A DNA stretch of 64,000 nucleotides from Lutjanus erythropterus (Eukaryota; Chordata; Actinopteri; Lutjaniformes; Lutjanidae), in contig CM034594.1 in the NCBI GenBank assembly GCA_020091685.1, positions 1,364,692 through 1,428,691 on the forward strand, given 5' to 3'. The notes under the pieces were generated by a model. That model made no database searches. It was not told where the DNA came from and saw only the letters and a program-made list of their open reading frames with translations. A program made the position numbers and the translations under genes. Position 1 is the first letter of the stretch; each line of letters opens with the position of its first letter. Shown here one piece after another: positions 35,787 to 47,560 of this stretch.

Positions 35787-37546
35787 ACGCTTCTAACAGT
35801 AAACACAACCCACAGGTAAATTAGCTAACACTTGTGCTAACTAGAGGCCACAAATATATAATAACGTGTACTACATGTTTTTTTCTACTATTTGTTGTGA
35901 CCAATATACTGTATATAATACCACTAAACATTTCTCATTGTTTCCAAGTTGTCAACAACTTGTTGGGTTTACACTTTGGTTTTTGTTTTTAAATAAACCA
36001 GATATAACGTGTTGACTAATGAGATTTAGATGTTCTTGCAGGCAGATTTTTTTTTATTCTGGGCAGAGCCAGGCTGTTGCCACCTGCTAACCAGCTGCTG
36101 GCTGTAGCTTTGTATTTAGCGGGCAGACATGAAGTGGTATCAGTCTTCTCAAGTCGCTCTCAGCAAGAAAGTAAATAATAGCGTCTTCGCATCTTCCTCA
36201 GATGATCTCATTTCCTGAGAAGGGAAGTTGTTATTCTAACTTCGGTGTGTTTGTGTGCTTTTCAGTTGTAATGTGGAAACAACATGGATGTTATAAGGAA
36301 TCCGTCTGAAGGCTACTTGACTTGTTATCACAGTTGGTGCAAATACATAATGTTTCTAATTAATCTAAGTAACTCTATGTGGATACAAATTACATGAGCA
36401 AAAAATTGATGTGCAGGACATAATCAATAAACAACAATTCAGCAGCTTGTGTAACAACATTTTCTACAACTTTCTGAGTTGGTATTCCGACTTGAGGGGG
36501 CTTCACGTGAATTTTCCAAGTCCCAAAGTGTACAATCCAACTATTGCTTTAAGGGAGAGAGGCCTGTGGGCTGTAGTGTGAAAGGTTTCTCTGACAAGTG
36601 ACATTTGGGTGAGTGGGTTTTCACTCAGCAGCGATAATCCTCTTTCTTCTCCTTCACTACCTGTTGATCTGTTGTGTCCCTGCTTACAGTTCAGCCTGTA
36701 GTTTTAGTTTTACGCCTCCTCTGATTTCTCGTAGTCCTCTTTCTCAGATTCAATGAATCCATCATATCAAAGTGAGGGTTTTGCAGAAAATATTGCCATA
36801 TTCTTTCTGGGCTCTGGCATATTCTCTGTGATGTGGTTTTCCAGTGAATGCAAGCCTCTAATGTTCCTTCAGGGATTTATAATTGGCTTCTTTTAAATCT
36901 CATTTGGATAATCAGTTTTGGCTAATGGTTAATCCATATGTTATGGCAGGATATTCATTATGTTTTGGACAGATATTCACGTTAATCCTTCTACTAGGCT
37001 GTGGTTAATAGTTTTGGTGTGCCTTATTATACTCTTCCTTCCTTCGTCCCGATATTTTTATCCTTCTTACGTGTATTATAAGGATTACTACGCCTTCATG
37101 AGGGATCATTTCCATCTCACTCCTCTCTTCTTCATGAGCATGATGCCAACAGCTGGGATAGTGGGCCACATCTGGCACGCAGCTGGCCACCATAGAAAGA
37201 CAAGCAGAGGGATGAGACTGAAAGGAGAGGAGGAGAAAAGGGGAGTAGTGAAGGGCGATGGTGTGATAAGAAAATCTATATGAGGTGCATTAAAGGTTGT
37301 TGAGTGCTGCAGAACTAAAGTGGGGGACAGCAGGAGGAGTAGAAAAAGGAGGAGTGAAAGAACAGATAAATGAAGGTTAGTGACACCTGCAGTTCTGATT
37401 AAAAAAAAAGGTAAACACAAAGAGAGTGGCACAGAAGAAGAAGAAAGAGGCAGTAACCAGAGCGATAGACTGATGGAGGCAGAGAGGAGTACAGTCATGT
37501 GGAGTCAGATGCTCCTAATCAGCTGCGTTGCTGTCAGAGCTCCTCG

Positions 37547-37566
37547 CCATAGCAACCATGAGTCAT
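37547..37566 (+). promoter_or_regulatory. RFX-like half-site next to an AP-1 palindrome
   Basis: CCATAGCAAC (RFX half-site-like) at 37,547-37,556 is followed one base later by ATGAGTCAT, a perfect AP-1/TRE palindrome, at 37,558-37,566. Motif matches alone are weak evidence. No transcript start is visible nearby. Confidence 0.25.
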
Positions 37567-39622
37567 AGCGCCGGTAAACAGAGAGAAATGTTTTATAAAC
37601 CAAAAGCCTCGCTGGCACATTTACACATTTACAAGCATACTGTAGCAGGAGGTGAGCCACAAACGGGTCGGCACAGAGAGGAACATGTGCCGCTCACAAG
37701 AGGTGTTCGCATTGTTTACAGGTGGATTTATTATTGAGATTACAGTAAACATTACAGGAAGAACCGAAAAACAAAGGATTCCTTGTTCTATCTCCCCTGG
37801 CATCTGTAATGACTTTTAGCAGAGAAGTCAATTCTCTAAAAGTTTTTAATATCAGCTGTCACCAAAGCCAAAGAAAAGAAACTGCTAGTACTCTACTTAA
37901 ATTTCTTGGGACAAAGGGAAAACAATGAGTATGAGTATGATTTGGTCAGTGTGCTCCCCTGATATGATTTTGTCACTTCCAAGTGGTCTCAATTTCTTTG
38001 CTTCATCTCTGCTCTCCATCAAAACGACACTACATGATCACATTAGGGCCACGAGCTGAAACACCTGATTGACGGTCGTGAAGAAATGAAAGACCCTGAT
38101 TTACTATAGAGACCAAAGACCAGGTAAGAAGTGCCAAAAGGAGATACAAAGTGTATTCCAGCTGATCTAAAAATCACTACCAAGCTGTACATTGTTGTAA
38201 TTACACATGGACAGCAGTATGTTCCTTTTTAATCCTTTTTATTACCCAGTAGTTAGTAATTTGATCCTTTCACCAAAAATTATAGTTCTTGAACAACAAT
38301 TGAACAAAGTAGTTTCTACCAAATGTAACAATAAAGACAATGAAATTTTGGCATTAAATCTTAACAGAACTGTTAACTCAAGATATCAATTTATAGGACT
38401 GCAGACTGCAAACCCCTCGTCTCACTCTTCCCAGTCAACCTTTACGGTGGCCACTAAACTTATGCAAAATGTTCCTTATTATGTTATTTGATCCCATACA
38501 CACTCAACAACTGAGCCAATATAGCTAATATTACTGTTAGACATAACTTCAGACTACATGAAATACAAAGAAAAGGTCTGTCCAAAGGCTTTATTCATCT
38601 AAAATTACTAGGGCTTTTCTTAGTCAACCAGTATTTGTTAGTTCAAGCCATTGATCGACAAGTTGTGGCACGTTTATGACATTAATATAATTATTTAAAT
38701 ATATATTTTGAGGGGACATAGTGCCACCTGTTAAATGCTAACAGCAAAAAGGGTATATAGTATAACCACATCTTTTAAGATGGGAATAAGTAACTTCCAA
38801 CTTCACAAAAACAAATAATCTCACTTATCAACACAATGCGTGATTGTACTTATTAGTTAATTCATGTTACAAACTTTCTCACATCTTCTGTCCCCACTTG
38901 AACCCACCATGTCGTCACTGTTCCCAGAGTCAGAGTACGGTCAGAGGCACGGTTACATCAGATCACATCAAGCGCTGTATTGGTGGTCATTGCACTGTGT
39001 CCCACTCCATAAGGACTACTAACTGGCTAACGGCAGCTACACAGATAGCAGCAGTGTGCTGGTGACAACAGTGTTATTAGAGAAAAGGTCCATGTTGTAA
39101 CAACCATACGGGCATCACAGCAAGGTGTAGCTCAGAAATGGAGTTTGCAGTATATTGGGTTTCTTTTTTTTTTTTGAAAGCCTCGCTCCTGACCACATTA
39201 CTATCGTGCTAATGCTGACATTAAAGCATACCCTCGCATGTAATACTCCTCAAATAAATGACCTTGATCCCTTGACTTCACAGGCATTTAGTTAAAACGC
39301 CATGTAAAATAACGCCAGAACCACCATCACCTCCCCTGTGTCAGTCCTTCATCATTTATAGACTTTTCAAACAGTCATGATCTTCATTTTGTCAGGCCTT
39401 GGCATAATTTGTCATATGCAATCTAGCGCTCAAGCTGTCACACATTTACATGCACAGTTTACTTGCACACATACGCATGATACAGAGTACATGTGCGCCA
39501 AAACAGTACAGACATGTACCCGTTTTCTCCGGTGACTCATATTTTTTTTCGGCTGGAGGTAACTTGTGGCTGCCCTCACACATAAACTGAAAGTTGCCCC
39601 CTCTATCTCGCTCTTTCTGACT

Positions 39623-39625
<3 letters not shown>

Positions 39626-39666
<41 letters not shown>
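39626..39666. repeat. (AC)n microsatellite
   Basis: Pure AC tract of about 41 bases. Confidence 0.97.
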
Positions 39667-39668
<2 letters not shown>

Positions 39669-42600
39669 AAGAGCTTGATTCCTATATGTGTTTCCTATAT
39701 GTGTCCTCTATCAGCAGACGACTGCTCTCAGCTGCCCTCCATCCTTCACTCTGTCTCTGGATCTCTGACTGATTCAGACAGGCCTGTGGAGCCATATAAC
39801 ACACACCACACAGATGCACGCCATCAACCGAAAAACCGCTGTAAGTGTTGTCACCCTGCTCCTCCACCCCCCCCCCACCTCACTCCCCTGCCACCTCTCT
39901 CTTTCCTCCTCTCCACTCCTCACATAGCACAGTGAATAGGCCCCTCTGTGCTCTGGAACATTTAACTTGGATTCTGTCTGTCGCTAACAATCTCACTCCC
40001 TCGGCGTCACTCTGAAATAGTGCAGTGAAGAAGCCAGCGTCGTATTAAATAGTGTTTTTTTTCCACGCTGTGAGACTAAAGCTCAGCTGCACACACACCC
40101 ACTGTACAGGCTTTGAATTATACCAGAAGAGTGCAGTGGAAAGTTATTGTACGTGGGCTGGAGGAACTGTAAATAACACAAGATTAGAAACTAACAATGG
40201 CGGCGTTCCTCAGATTCATTACAGTGCAGACAGGCCATCTGGGCTCATTTACCTCAACAAATACATCAAATGGAGAATCCTGATTATGCAATCATGCTTT
40301 CTTTTAATCTACAGAAAGCTGAAAGCACCTATAATTTTTTGGAAGTATCTCCTGCCATACCTCCACACAGCTAAATGTAATCTAACTTAATCAAGAGCTA
40401 TAATCTTCTATCAGACAGGGAATGGAGCTCAGCTCAAGGACATTAATACCGGTTGTGAAGGGAGGGGCAAGATTCATTCATTTCAATACCTCAATTTTCC
40501 AAGATGGTTGGAGGATTCATACTGTCAACATGCATGATTATCACGCTTCTTTAAAGGAACAGCTCACCACCTCTACAGCTCACAAACAAAAGCCAAAGGC
40601 AAAGAACAAGTTGTAGTTTTGCTGTGGGCAATGTGTCAGTTAGAAGGGATTTAAAATTTTTAGACTATATGTTGTTCATAGATTCTACTGTTAAATCTAA
40701 TGCGACCAGCAGACCCACCGACACATGAGGACAACAGCATGAAGTGGCACGAGAGTCAACAAACAGCATGGAGTTACACATAAGTCAACAGAAAAAGCAA
40801 TAAAAGTGAGTGTAGATAAAAAGTGACAGGTCGGCTCGGCAGGTCAGTTTTTTTGGTTTTTAAGTCAGACAGCTATCAGACTGAGGGGCTCAGGTACAGG
40901 GAGGGAGATCGCAGTAGAAATGCTGCTCCTTCACATCGAAAGGGGCCAGCTGTGATGGAGGAGCTGAGGACAGGGACGTCATGTTCGGCCAGCTGCCACG
41001 GCTGTATGGACAACTATCAGAGCACTTTCGTGTGCAGGAATACCTTCCCAACCAGTAATACAGCAAACTTATTTATCACCTTAGCTGCTTACAACCTTTG
41101 GAGTTCACAACATGTCGCCAGTTATAACCTACATGATAGATAACTATCGATATTGATCAATATGTAACTTTTCAGCAGTATCATCTAGGCCCAGTCTGAA
41201 TAAAGCTTTAGGAGGAGCCAGGCTAGATTTTTACCCCTGCCACCAGTCTTTAGGCTAAGCTAAGCTATTTAACCTGCAGCCTAGGGTCTAGGCAAATCTA
41301 CCTCAGTCCCTGTTTGCCTTTTCAGATTTTACCAGTGGAGTAATGGATGGATAGAAGAGATTATTAATTATTTGGCAATTCTGACATTCTGCTATGAATC
41401 TCACAGTGGGACTGTGTTTAGAGTCATCTGTGAGCAGTCAACTCTTTTTTGTAGAAATTGTGCAAAGCCAGCATACCAGTGTATTAACACTGGAGAAGGC
41501 GGTATGGAGTTAAAAGCATTCTGTATTGGACATTCATGGTAGGTGCTAAGTGTAATTGGGGACAAAAACATGTGAAAATAATCGACAAGCAACGATCAAA
41601 GCAGTTGATAAAAGCTTGGAAAAGGGTATAGATCAGACAGGACCCTGAGGCAGGGATGTGGTGTTTCAGAGGCTTGTTTTTTTAGGATTTTAGTTTGACA
41701 CACACATCCCTCATCAAGCTGTTGCATCTGAGCTTCACCAGCAAAACAGGCTGAAATAGGTCATCACCAAAAAATAAATAAACCACCAATGAGATAAAAA
41801 ACGCAACCCTCACAGCTCAGAGTGACGGTTATTAGTTGCGATGAGCGCACCACTTGGAGTTACGGCTGCCGAGATAGAACCATTTCCACTTTCCTTGTTA
41901 TCTGCAGAGAAAAACGCCACTGAAGCAAAGAAATAAACTGCTGATCGCCAGGGAAACACGTCCGCGCACACACATTTACACACACACGCATGGCCAAACA
42001 CACAGAGAAACACAAATCGCTGCCTTCACACATGAGCGTCCACTAGACAGGCATTCAAATCCATTGCTCCGATCATTTATCAATCCAGATCAACATAATG
42101 CACGGCAATAAGAGCACATCGAATGCACACAAACAGACACACACAGACCAAACATTAGGCCTATGTGTGAGCTTGCCATTAGTTTGTGCAGTAATGGAAC
42201 TATATGGGAGAAAGGAGTGGTTGCATTTAACTAGCCTGCAGAAATCAGATAACTCCACTCAGCACATACTGAAGGCACTTAGGCATCAGACAGCAGAGTT
42301 GGAAGTGTGTGAGAGAGAGAAAGTGAGAGGGAGGATGACGTGGACGTAAACGTTAGAGGACAAGTACTGTGGCTGCCTGATTCTGTATCACAGGTTCTGC
42401 GCAGACTGATCACATCCACAAACTAAAGACAGCGACCGGAGGACAAATGGTTTCCCTGTTGTGTCCCTGTCGACTAATTCCCACTTTTCGCTCTTTGTAC
42501 TGTTCAGTCCGTCTCTCTCTTCTTCTTTTACATCACCACTCTCTCTTCTGCAGCCTCAATCTTCCTCTCTGCCGCTCCTAATTTCAGTTTCTTTCTCTCT

Positions 42601-43196
42601 TCTCCTCAGCACCCTGCGCAGTCTCTAAAGCACTTCCTCCTCTTTCCACCACTCCTCTCTTTCCATCCGTCCTCTCTTCATCTTTTAAGTACTTCAAATC
42701 TCATTATCCTTTTTTATTTCTTTAATTAATCCCACCCCCAGAAATAGAATTCTGTAGTCACTGTACGGGTTTTGGTTGCAGGGTTTGGTGTCATCCATTA
42801 CAAATGAACAGTGCCAATGGACCACTGTGAATCCTCTAAAAGCCCATAAAAGTTCAACAGTTCAAGTTTTCAAGAAGCAGCTGGTTACAACCCAGAAATC
42901 CACTAAGAAATCAATAAAGTGCTTCCTCTAAACTGGATAAGTCTCTGACCTGCAGTATAATAAAGTGTCCAGAGGTTGGTGTGACTGGATCTGAGGAAGC
43001 ACAGCGTGGCTGCCGGCAGTAGCAGGGCCGGGGCTGGAAGTGGAGCCGCTTGTTTAGCAGACCCACCCTGACCAGCACAAAGGGGGGGCAACGCCCTCCT
43101 CCGCCACCAGCCAGCCTAGACAGCACCCTGATTGGCCAGTTGGATGACCTTTGATCCCCGTTGTATTGTGGTCTCAGCTGCCCCAACCCTCCCCCT
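39667..43196. other. Non-coding tract
   Basis: Pyrimidine-rich patches (39,865-39,925 and 42,500-42,700) and ordinary AT-rich sequence. No exon, RNA gene or defined transposon can be supported. Confidence 0.5.
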
Positions 43197-43207
43197 TGTG
43201 TGTGTGT

Positions 43208-43274
<67 letters not shown>
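43197..43274. repeat. (TG)n microsatellite
   Basis: About 78 bases of TG with one interruption near the left end. The long minus-strand reading frame across it is His-Thr repeat and not a gene. Confidence 0.97.
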
Positions 43275-43275
<1 letters not shown>

Positions 43276-43519
43276 ACAACAAAAGACAGCCAAGTCCTAA
43301 TGCAGCAATCAGAGCGGTGGAAAAGGGGAAATGGTCTAAAGGGAAATGGAGAGTGTGTATGTGTGTATGCATTTATGTGTGCCTAATGCTGTGTGGATGG
43401 GGGTGGTGTAATTATTCTCTGCTTGTGATGACTGAGTTGCAACAGTGATTAGCTACGTCAGAGTCCATTTCTATCCAGCAGGCCCTTGGTTTGGACTTTG
43501 GAAATTTCTCTTTCTTGTA

Positions 43520-44690
43520 TCCCCAACTCAAGATCATATCTAGCTTTCCTCAAGCCCCAGTCCTGGACCAAACTTAGCCTACCTCTAGTCAGAGGAAAAA
43601 AACTGGAAGATTGATCCAAAAGCACTGGAGCACATGGACTGAGGCAACATTTTTTTTATTATAAAGAGACCAACATTTCAACACACAGAGTCTAACAAAC
43701 TGGAGACTCACATCGTCTGATTCAACATGCTAAAACTATAAGGAGGGGCCAAATGTCAACACCAATTTTATCAGAAAACAAGTACAACAACACTTAACAA
43801 ATTACAATGAATTACTCAGCCTACGTTCTTAGCCTACCTCTAGTCACAGCTCTAGACCAAACCTAACCCTCCTCTAGCCCCATCTCAAGGCCAAATCTTG
43901 TTTTCCCAGCTTAAAACTAAACCTTGCCTTCAACTAGCCACAAGTATGGAACAAACCTATCCTTCCTCTAGCCCCAGCTCCACACCAAATTTAGCCCCTC
44001 TCCAGCCCTAGTTGTAGCCACAGCCTAAAGCTAGACCACATTTAGCCATCCTCTGACCCCAGCTTTTGGCCTAAACCTAACAAAGATCTAGTCCCTGCAG
44101 TCACATCTATAGACCAAGTTTAGTGTCCCTCCACCCTCAGCTCCAGAACAAACCTAAGCTTTCTCTGGACTATTTAAACTAAACTTTAGACCAAATCTAG
44201 CCCCCTTTAGCCCCAGCACCAATCTAAACCTAGCTGTCCTCAAGGCCCAGCTCTAGACGAAAACTAGTCTTCCAAGAGACATAGGTACGGAATAAATCTA
44301 GCTTTTCATAGGCCCAGTTATACACCAGACCAAATTCAGCCTTCATTTAGCCCAAGCTCCACACAAAATCTACCCCGCCTCAGGCCATAACTTCAAGCCA
44401 CAGCCTAAAGCTAGCCTAATCTAGTACATAGGTCCATAACCAATTTAGTCATTCTCTGGCCCCAGTTTTTAACCCAAACCTTGTGAACCTCTAGACCCAG
44501 TTCTCCTCCCGACCAAACCTGACCCTGCTTTAGCTCCAACTCTAGACTAAACTTGGCCCTGCTTTAGTCTAGTCCTAGATCAAATCTTGTCCTGATGTAG
44601 CCCATGCTACAGACCGAACCTACCCATCCTCCAGTCTAATCTCAGGCCAAATTTAGCTCTTCACCAAGCCCGATCCTGGGTCAAAACTGG
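43520..44690 (+). repeat. Degenerate 34-bp tandem repeat array
   Basis: Successive units resemble CCTTCCTCTAGCCCCAGC followed by TC(T/C)AGACCAAAC(C/T)TAG. Unit starts at 43,927, 43,961 and 43,995 are exactly 34 bases apart. Neighbouring units are mostly 33-38 bases, with short (26) and long (51) variants. About two dozen diverged units fill 43,831-44,690. One or two more lie at about 43,520-43,600, separated by roughly 230 bases of unrelated sequence. Long units containing 'ccacagcctaaagctag' recur near 44,023 and 44,399, hinting at a higher-order duplication. All frames contain stops, so it is a non-coding minisatellite. Confidence 0.85.
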
Positions 44691-44950
44691 GTCTCCAGCC
44701 TGGCCCGGGAGCTGTCTGCGCAGGTGGTCTAGGGATTGTGGGCTGAGACACCCTCAGCGCTGCACCTACTCTCTTAATACACCCCATGTGACTGTTTCTC
44801 TCTCTCAGTGGGTCAGGGCAGACCACCCCCTAACAGCATGACTGGCTGTCTGAGGAATGCCATGTCATGGAACAGATGGAGCTCCACAGACAATAGAGCT
44901 GCATGCATTTACTGGGCCTATATACGAAGGCATGTGCCAAGTGTGTAAGC

Positions 44951-44984
<34 letters not shown>

Positions 44985-45350
44985 ACTATAGCTGCAGTCT
45001 CTTAGCCATTTGAATGCCATACTTTTTCATGTTCTATGAATCTCCCATTCATGTCAGGGAACAAGAAGTGTGGGAGAGATCATCACAGTGAGCAGCAGCA
45101 CTTTTTCCAACAAAGAATGAGCCCTTAAGAAGTTTGAAAATGATGCAACCAAGCCCAAAAGACACAATTAACCACACAGTATGATGCAACGGGGAGATAC
45201 AGAGACAATCCTGCAGACAGGTAGAGTTATGATCGTTCATATTCAAACTCAGGGCGCGTGTTTCAGCGGCCATGCTCACAAACACCACAAAACCCATGAA
45301 CAAATAATTACCCTGCAATGACTCTTTACAGCTCAATCGATAGCTCATTC
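44691..45350. other. Non-coding tract with (GT)n
   Basis: Holds the GT tract at 44,953-44,983. The minus-strand open frame at 45,049-45,354 shows no recognisable domain. No gene called. Confidence 0.5.
44953..44983. repeat. (GT)n microsatellite
   Basis: Pure GT tract of about 31 bases. Confidence 0.95.
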
Positions 45351-45855
45351 CCACTCCATTAATGACGTAATAACGTAAATTCCTAATAATCGGTGGTATA
45401 AAATCACAGTTTGAAGCGATATTTTAATTGTAGGCCTATAAAGTTACAGCTTTTTAAAATTATAACAGCATCACTGGAGTGTAAGATAAGATAATATTCA
45501 TAATTGGACCATGTGTGCCGGTAGTTTTGACTCACAGCCGATCAGACTCCCACTAGAATATACTTGTTTCTCTTTCATTATGTATTATTAAGGATGTAAC
45601 CCGCTATCAAAGGCTGGAGCTGCCACATTTCATTCATTTCACATATACATGGGCCCGCTGGCGAGATCCATACCCAAAATGCGCTGCAGTTGTATCCAAA
45701 CATTATAATTACCCGTCAACTCACAAATCGAGCATTAAAGACCGTTTGGAGTGGATCGTGCACTTCTCGGCCGTGGATTCATTCATTATACAGACATTAA
45801 AACCCTGGAAGTGCCAGTAAACAGGGATGGATGGACGGGAAAGCAGTGAACTCAC
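45351..45855 (-). other. Repeat-poor sequence just downstream of the putative first exon
   Basis: This half-kilobase carries no transposon or microsatellite. It contains a CRE-like TGACGTAA (45,363-45,370), several CpGs and homeodomain-type 'aattac' / 'ttaat' motifs. If the donor at 45,856 is real, this is the start of its intron 1, a common place for enhancers. Function is inferred only from composition and position. Confidence 0.3.
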
Positions 45856-46150
45856 CCAAGAGAACGACGGATGATGGTCGGCTCCCCGCTCCTCCTCCTC
45901 CTCTGTGTAAATCCAGAAATATAGTATACACACCACAATGATCTGCAAATGGTAAATTTCACAAAAGCTTCTTCATCCGCACTGTGAACGCGATGTATGG
46001 AGGCGATGTGGAGCCGCAAATCAACCCGGTCGCCGCACACACACACATACAAACACACACTCACACAAACACACACACACAAAATAATAATTTAAAAAAA
46101 AGCGATTCAAGAGGGGAGATTTCGGTGGAATTGGTGTGTCTGTAGTAATC
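45856..46150 (-). other. Putative non-coding first exon of a minus-strand gene (numbl candidate)
   Basis: On the minus strand the sequence runs through a CpG-containing stretch (about twelve CpGs in 45,840-46,040) and ends 'gttctcttgg' before a consensus donor GTGAGT at 45,850-45,855. A short upstream frame (ATGAAGAAGCTTTTGTGA) fits an untranslated leader. The promoter-like motifs at 46.19-46.26 kb lie upstream in the right orientation. Next to COQ8B on the same strand in mammals lies NUMBL, so numbl is the leading guess. However, no numbl coding exon is visible in the 45 kb that follows on the minus strand, so the gene would need a very long first intron. The upstream exon limit is arbitrary. 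It could also be a long non-coding RNA, or not a gene. Confidence 0.35.
46036..46081. repeat. Imperfect (CA)n repeat
   Basis: CA-rich interrupted tract inside the putative first-exon region. Confidence 0.9.
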
Positions 46151-46192
46151 TCTGATGCTTTGGTTGTTGACTGTGCACTTACTGGGCTGCTT

Positions 46193-46261
46193 CCCCCGGC
46201 TCCACCCGCTAACCCAGCCTTCCCAGTGCGCCCATTGGCACAGACGGCCGGACATGCAAAT
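46193..46261 (-). promoter_or_regulatory. Promoter-like cluster: octamer, CCAAT box, G-quadruplex motif
   Basis: Reading on the minus strand: octamer ATTTGCAT (46,254-46,261), CCAAT box GCCAATGGG (46,231-46,239), a GGGCGC segment, then four G-runs with loops of 6, 5 and 7 bases (46,193-46,224), which fits the usual quadruplex pattern. The order octamer-CCAAT-GC is typical of an upstream promoter. No TATA box is evident. It would drive the putative exon at 45,856-46,150. Confidence 0.4.
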
Positions 46262-46367
46262 CCACTCTCCCCATTGATGTTTTCCAGAAAAGAAAAAAAA
46301 AAGACAGCAGGGCTCGCTGTCAGTCGCTCCACTGCGCCACCGTGCGGCGTCTCCAGCAGCTGTGATG

Positions 46368-47321
46368 GTGAGTTACTCCAGTCAGCCCTGTAGGGACAGC
46401 AGCTGCAGGCTGAACAGCACCACTTTAATCATATATAATAAATTGCAACCTAAAAAACAACGGTTATTGTGTCTTCAATGTGCGAGAAAAAAAGTTAAAC
46501 TATTTTTTAATTAATTATTATATTTATCATCACTATTGTTTAAAGCATATTATCTTTGATGCTTTGGCAACATAGTTTATATGACATTCATGCCAAAGCC
46601 TGTTGAATTGAATGGAAAAAAAAAGTTTTAAGGTATTGTATGAAGTGAAAGTTTGAAAAGATGCACTTCACTGCAGACATGAGAAAAAGGAGTGAACTTC
46701 ACACAGGTTTCAACAGAAAAATCTATCATTCATAAAATTCTCCTCTATAACATACAATGTTTTTTTTTATTATTTTAATCAATATCACTATATTAGTGTA
46801 CTTGTATACAGACCAACATAAATTGGCACTAACTCAAATAAATGTTGGCACTTATTAACAAATTTAAAACAAAAAAAATTAAATATCACTTAAAATACTA
46901 CTGCAGTAAACAACCTCTGTATTGGCAATTATGACCACAAATTTAGAATCATTAACTTTTAAGTAAAACTTTTCATTATTTTGCAAACAAAAACAAATCC
47001 ACTAGTCATTTTGACCCACATCTTAAGAATTTTCTTTTTGCACATGCACCATACTACGTCCAACTTCATGTTTTAATGTGAAACAGTTTTCAGTTGATTG
47101 TGAACAGCACTGAACCCTTTGTGTGAACATTTTTTTACTTTAGTATTTTTAAATACTTTCACCCCATTTGGATTTCTTCAGATTTTGATGTGTTATTAAA
47201 TGACATATTCATGACATTTGAACAGTTGAGAGTTTCTGTTGTAAACTGCGTGTCATATAATGCCTGTACTGTTTAGGTAGGGAACAGGTGCCTTTCTCAA
47301 AGATGTTTTGTCAGGTCAGAT
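46368..47321. other. AT-rich non-coding tract
   Basis: Begins with a plus-strand donor-like GTGAGT (46,368-46,373) after 'gcagctgtgatg'. The rest is AT-rich with no supported exon. Confidence 0.5.
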
Positions 47322-47560
47322 CAGTGGTAGAAGAAAATACTCCCTCACAAGTGAAGTCCTGAATTCCAAATGTTACTTAAGTAAAAGTACAGAAATATTA
47401 TCAGCAAAATTTGCCTAAAGTATCAAAAAGTAAACAAACTCATTGTGAAGAATATCTTCTTTCAAAGTATTATATAATAGAATATTATATGACATGTATT
47501 GGAATAGAAGAATAAAATAATAGAAGTCTTATTTCTGTCTAGCAGATTGTTGCTATGAAG
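47322..47560 (+). mobile_element. Percomorph 'ttacttaagtaaaagta' repeat
   Basis: 'cagtggtagaagaaaatact', 'aagtgaagtcctgaattcc', 'ttacttaagtaaaagtaca' and 'aaagtatcaaaaagtaaa' occur in the order of a very abundant percomorph interspersed repeat that I recognise. The right end is diffuse and AT-rich. Non-coding. Confidence 0.75.

Larger units (their letters stand above)
31924..39625. other. Non-coding tract
   Basis: No convincing exon. The 107-codon open frame at 36,960-37,283 (+) lacks splice context or a recognisable domain. Notable short items are the inverted repeat at 35,698-35,786, an RFX/AP-1-like cluster at 37,547-37,566 and a probable degraded element near 38.6 kb ('tagtcaaccag', 'ttgatcgacaag'). 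Confidence 0.5.

Noticed and set aside
36960..37283. 107-codon plus-strand frame with a hydrophobic N-terminus
   Set aside because: Superficially like a membrane protein, but no known domain, no promoter or splice context, and the C-terminus is purine-repeat derived.
39446..39772. Cys-Val and His-Thr rich frames
   Set aside because: Products of the (AC)n tract at 39,626-39,666.
42911..43448. Long frames on both strands across the 43.2-kb microsatellite
   Set aside because: They are His-Thr or Cys-Val repeats created by (TG)n/(CA)n.
1..45350. numbl PTB-domain exons expected downstream of the 46-kb promoter
   Set aside because: No sequence encoding a recognisable PTB segment was found on the minus strand, so numbl remains only a synteny-based guess.
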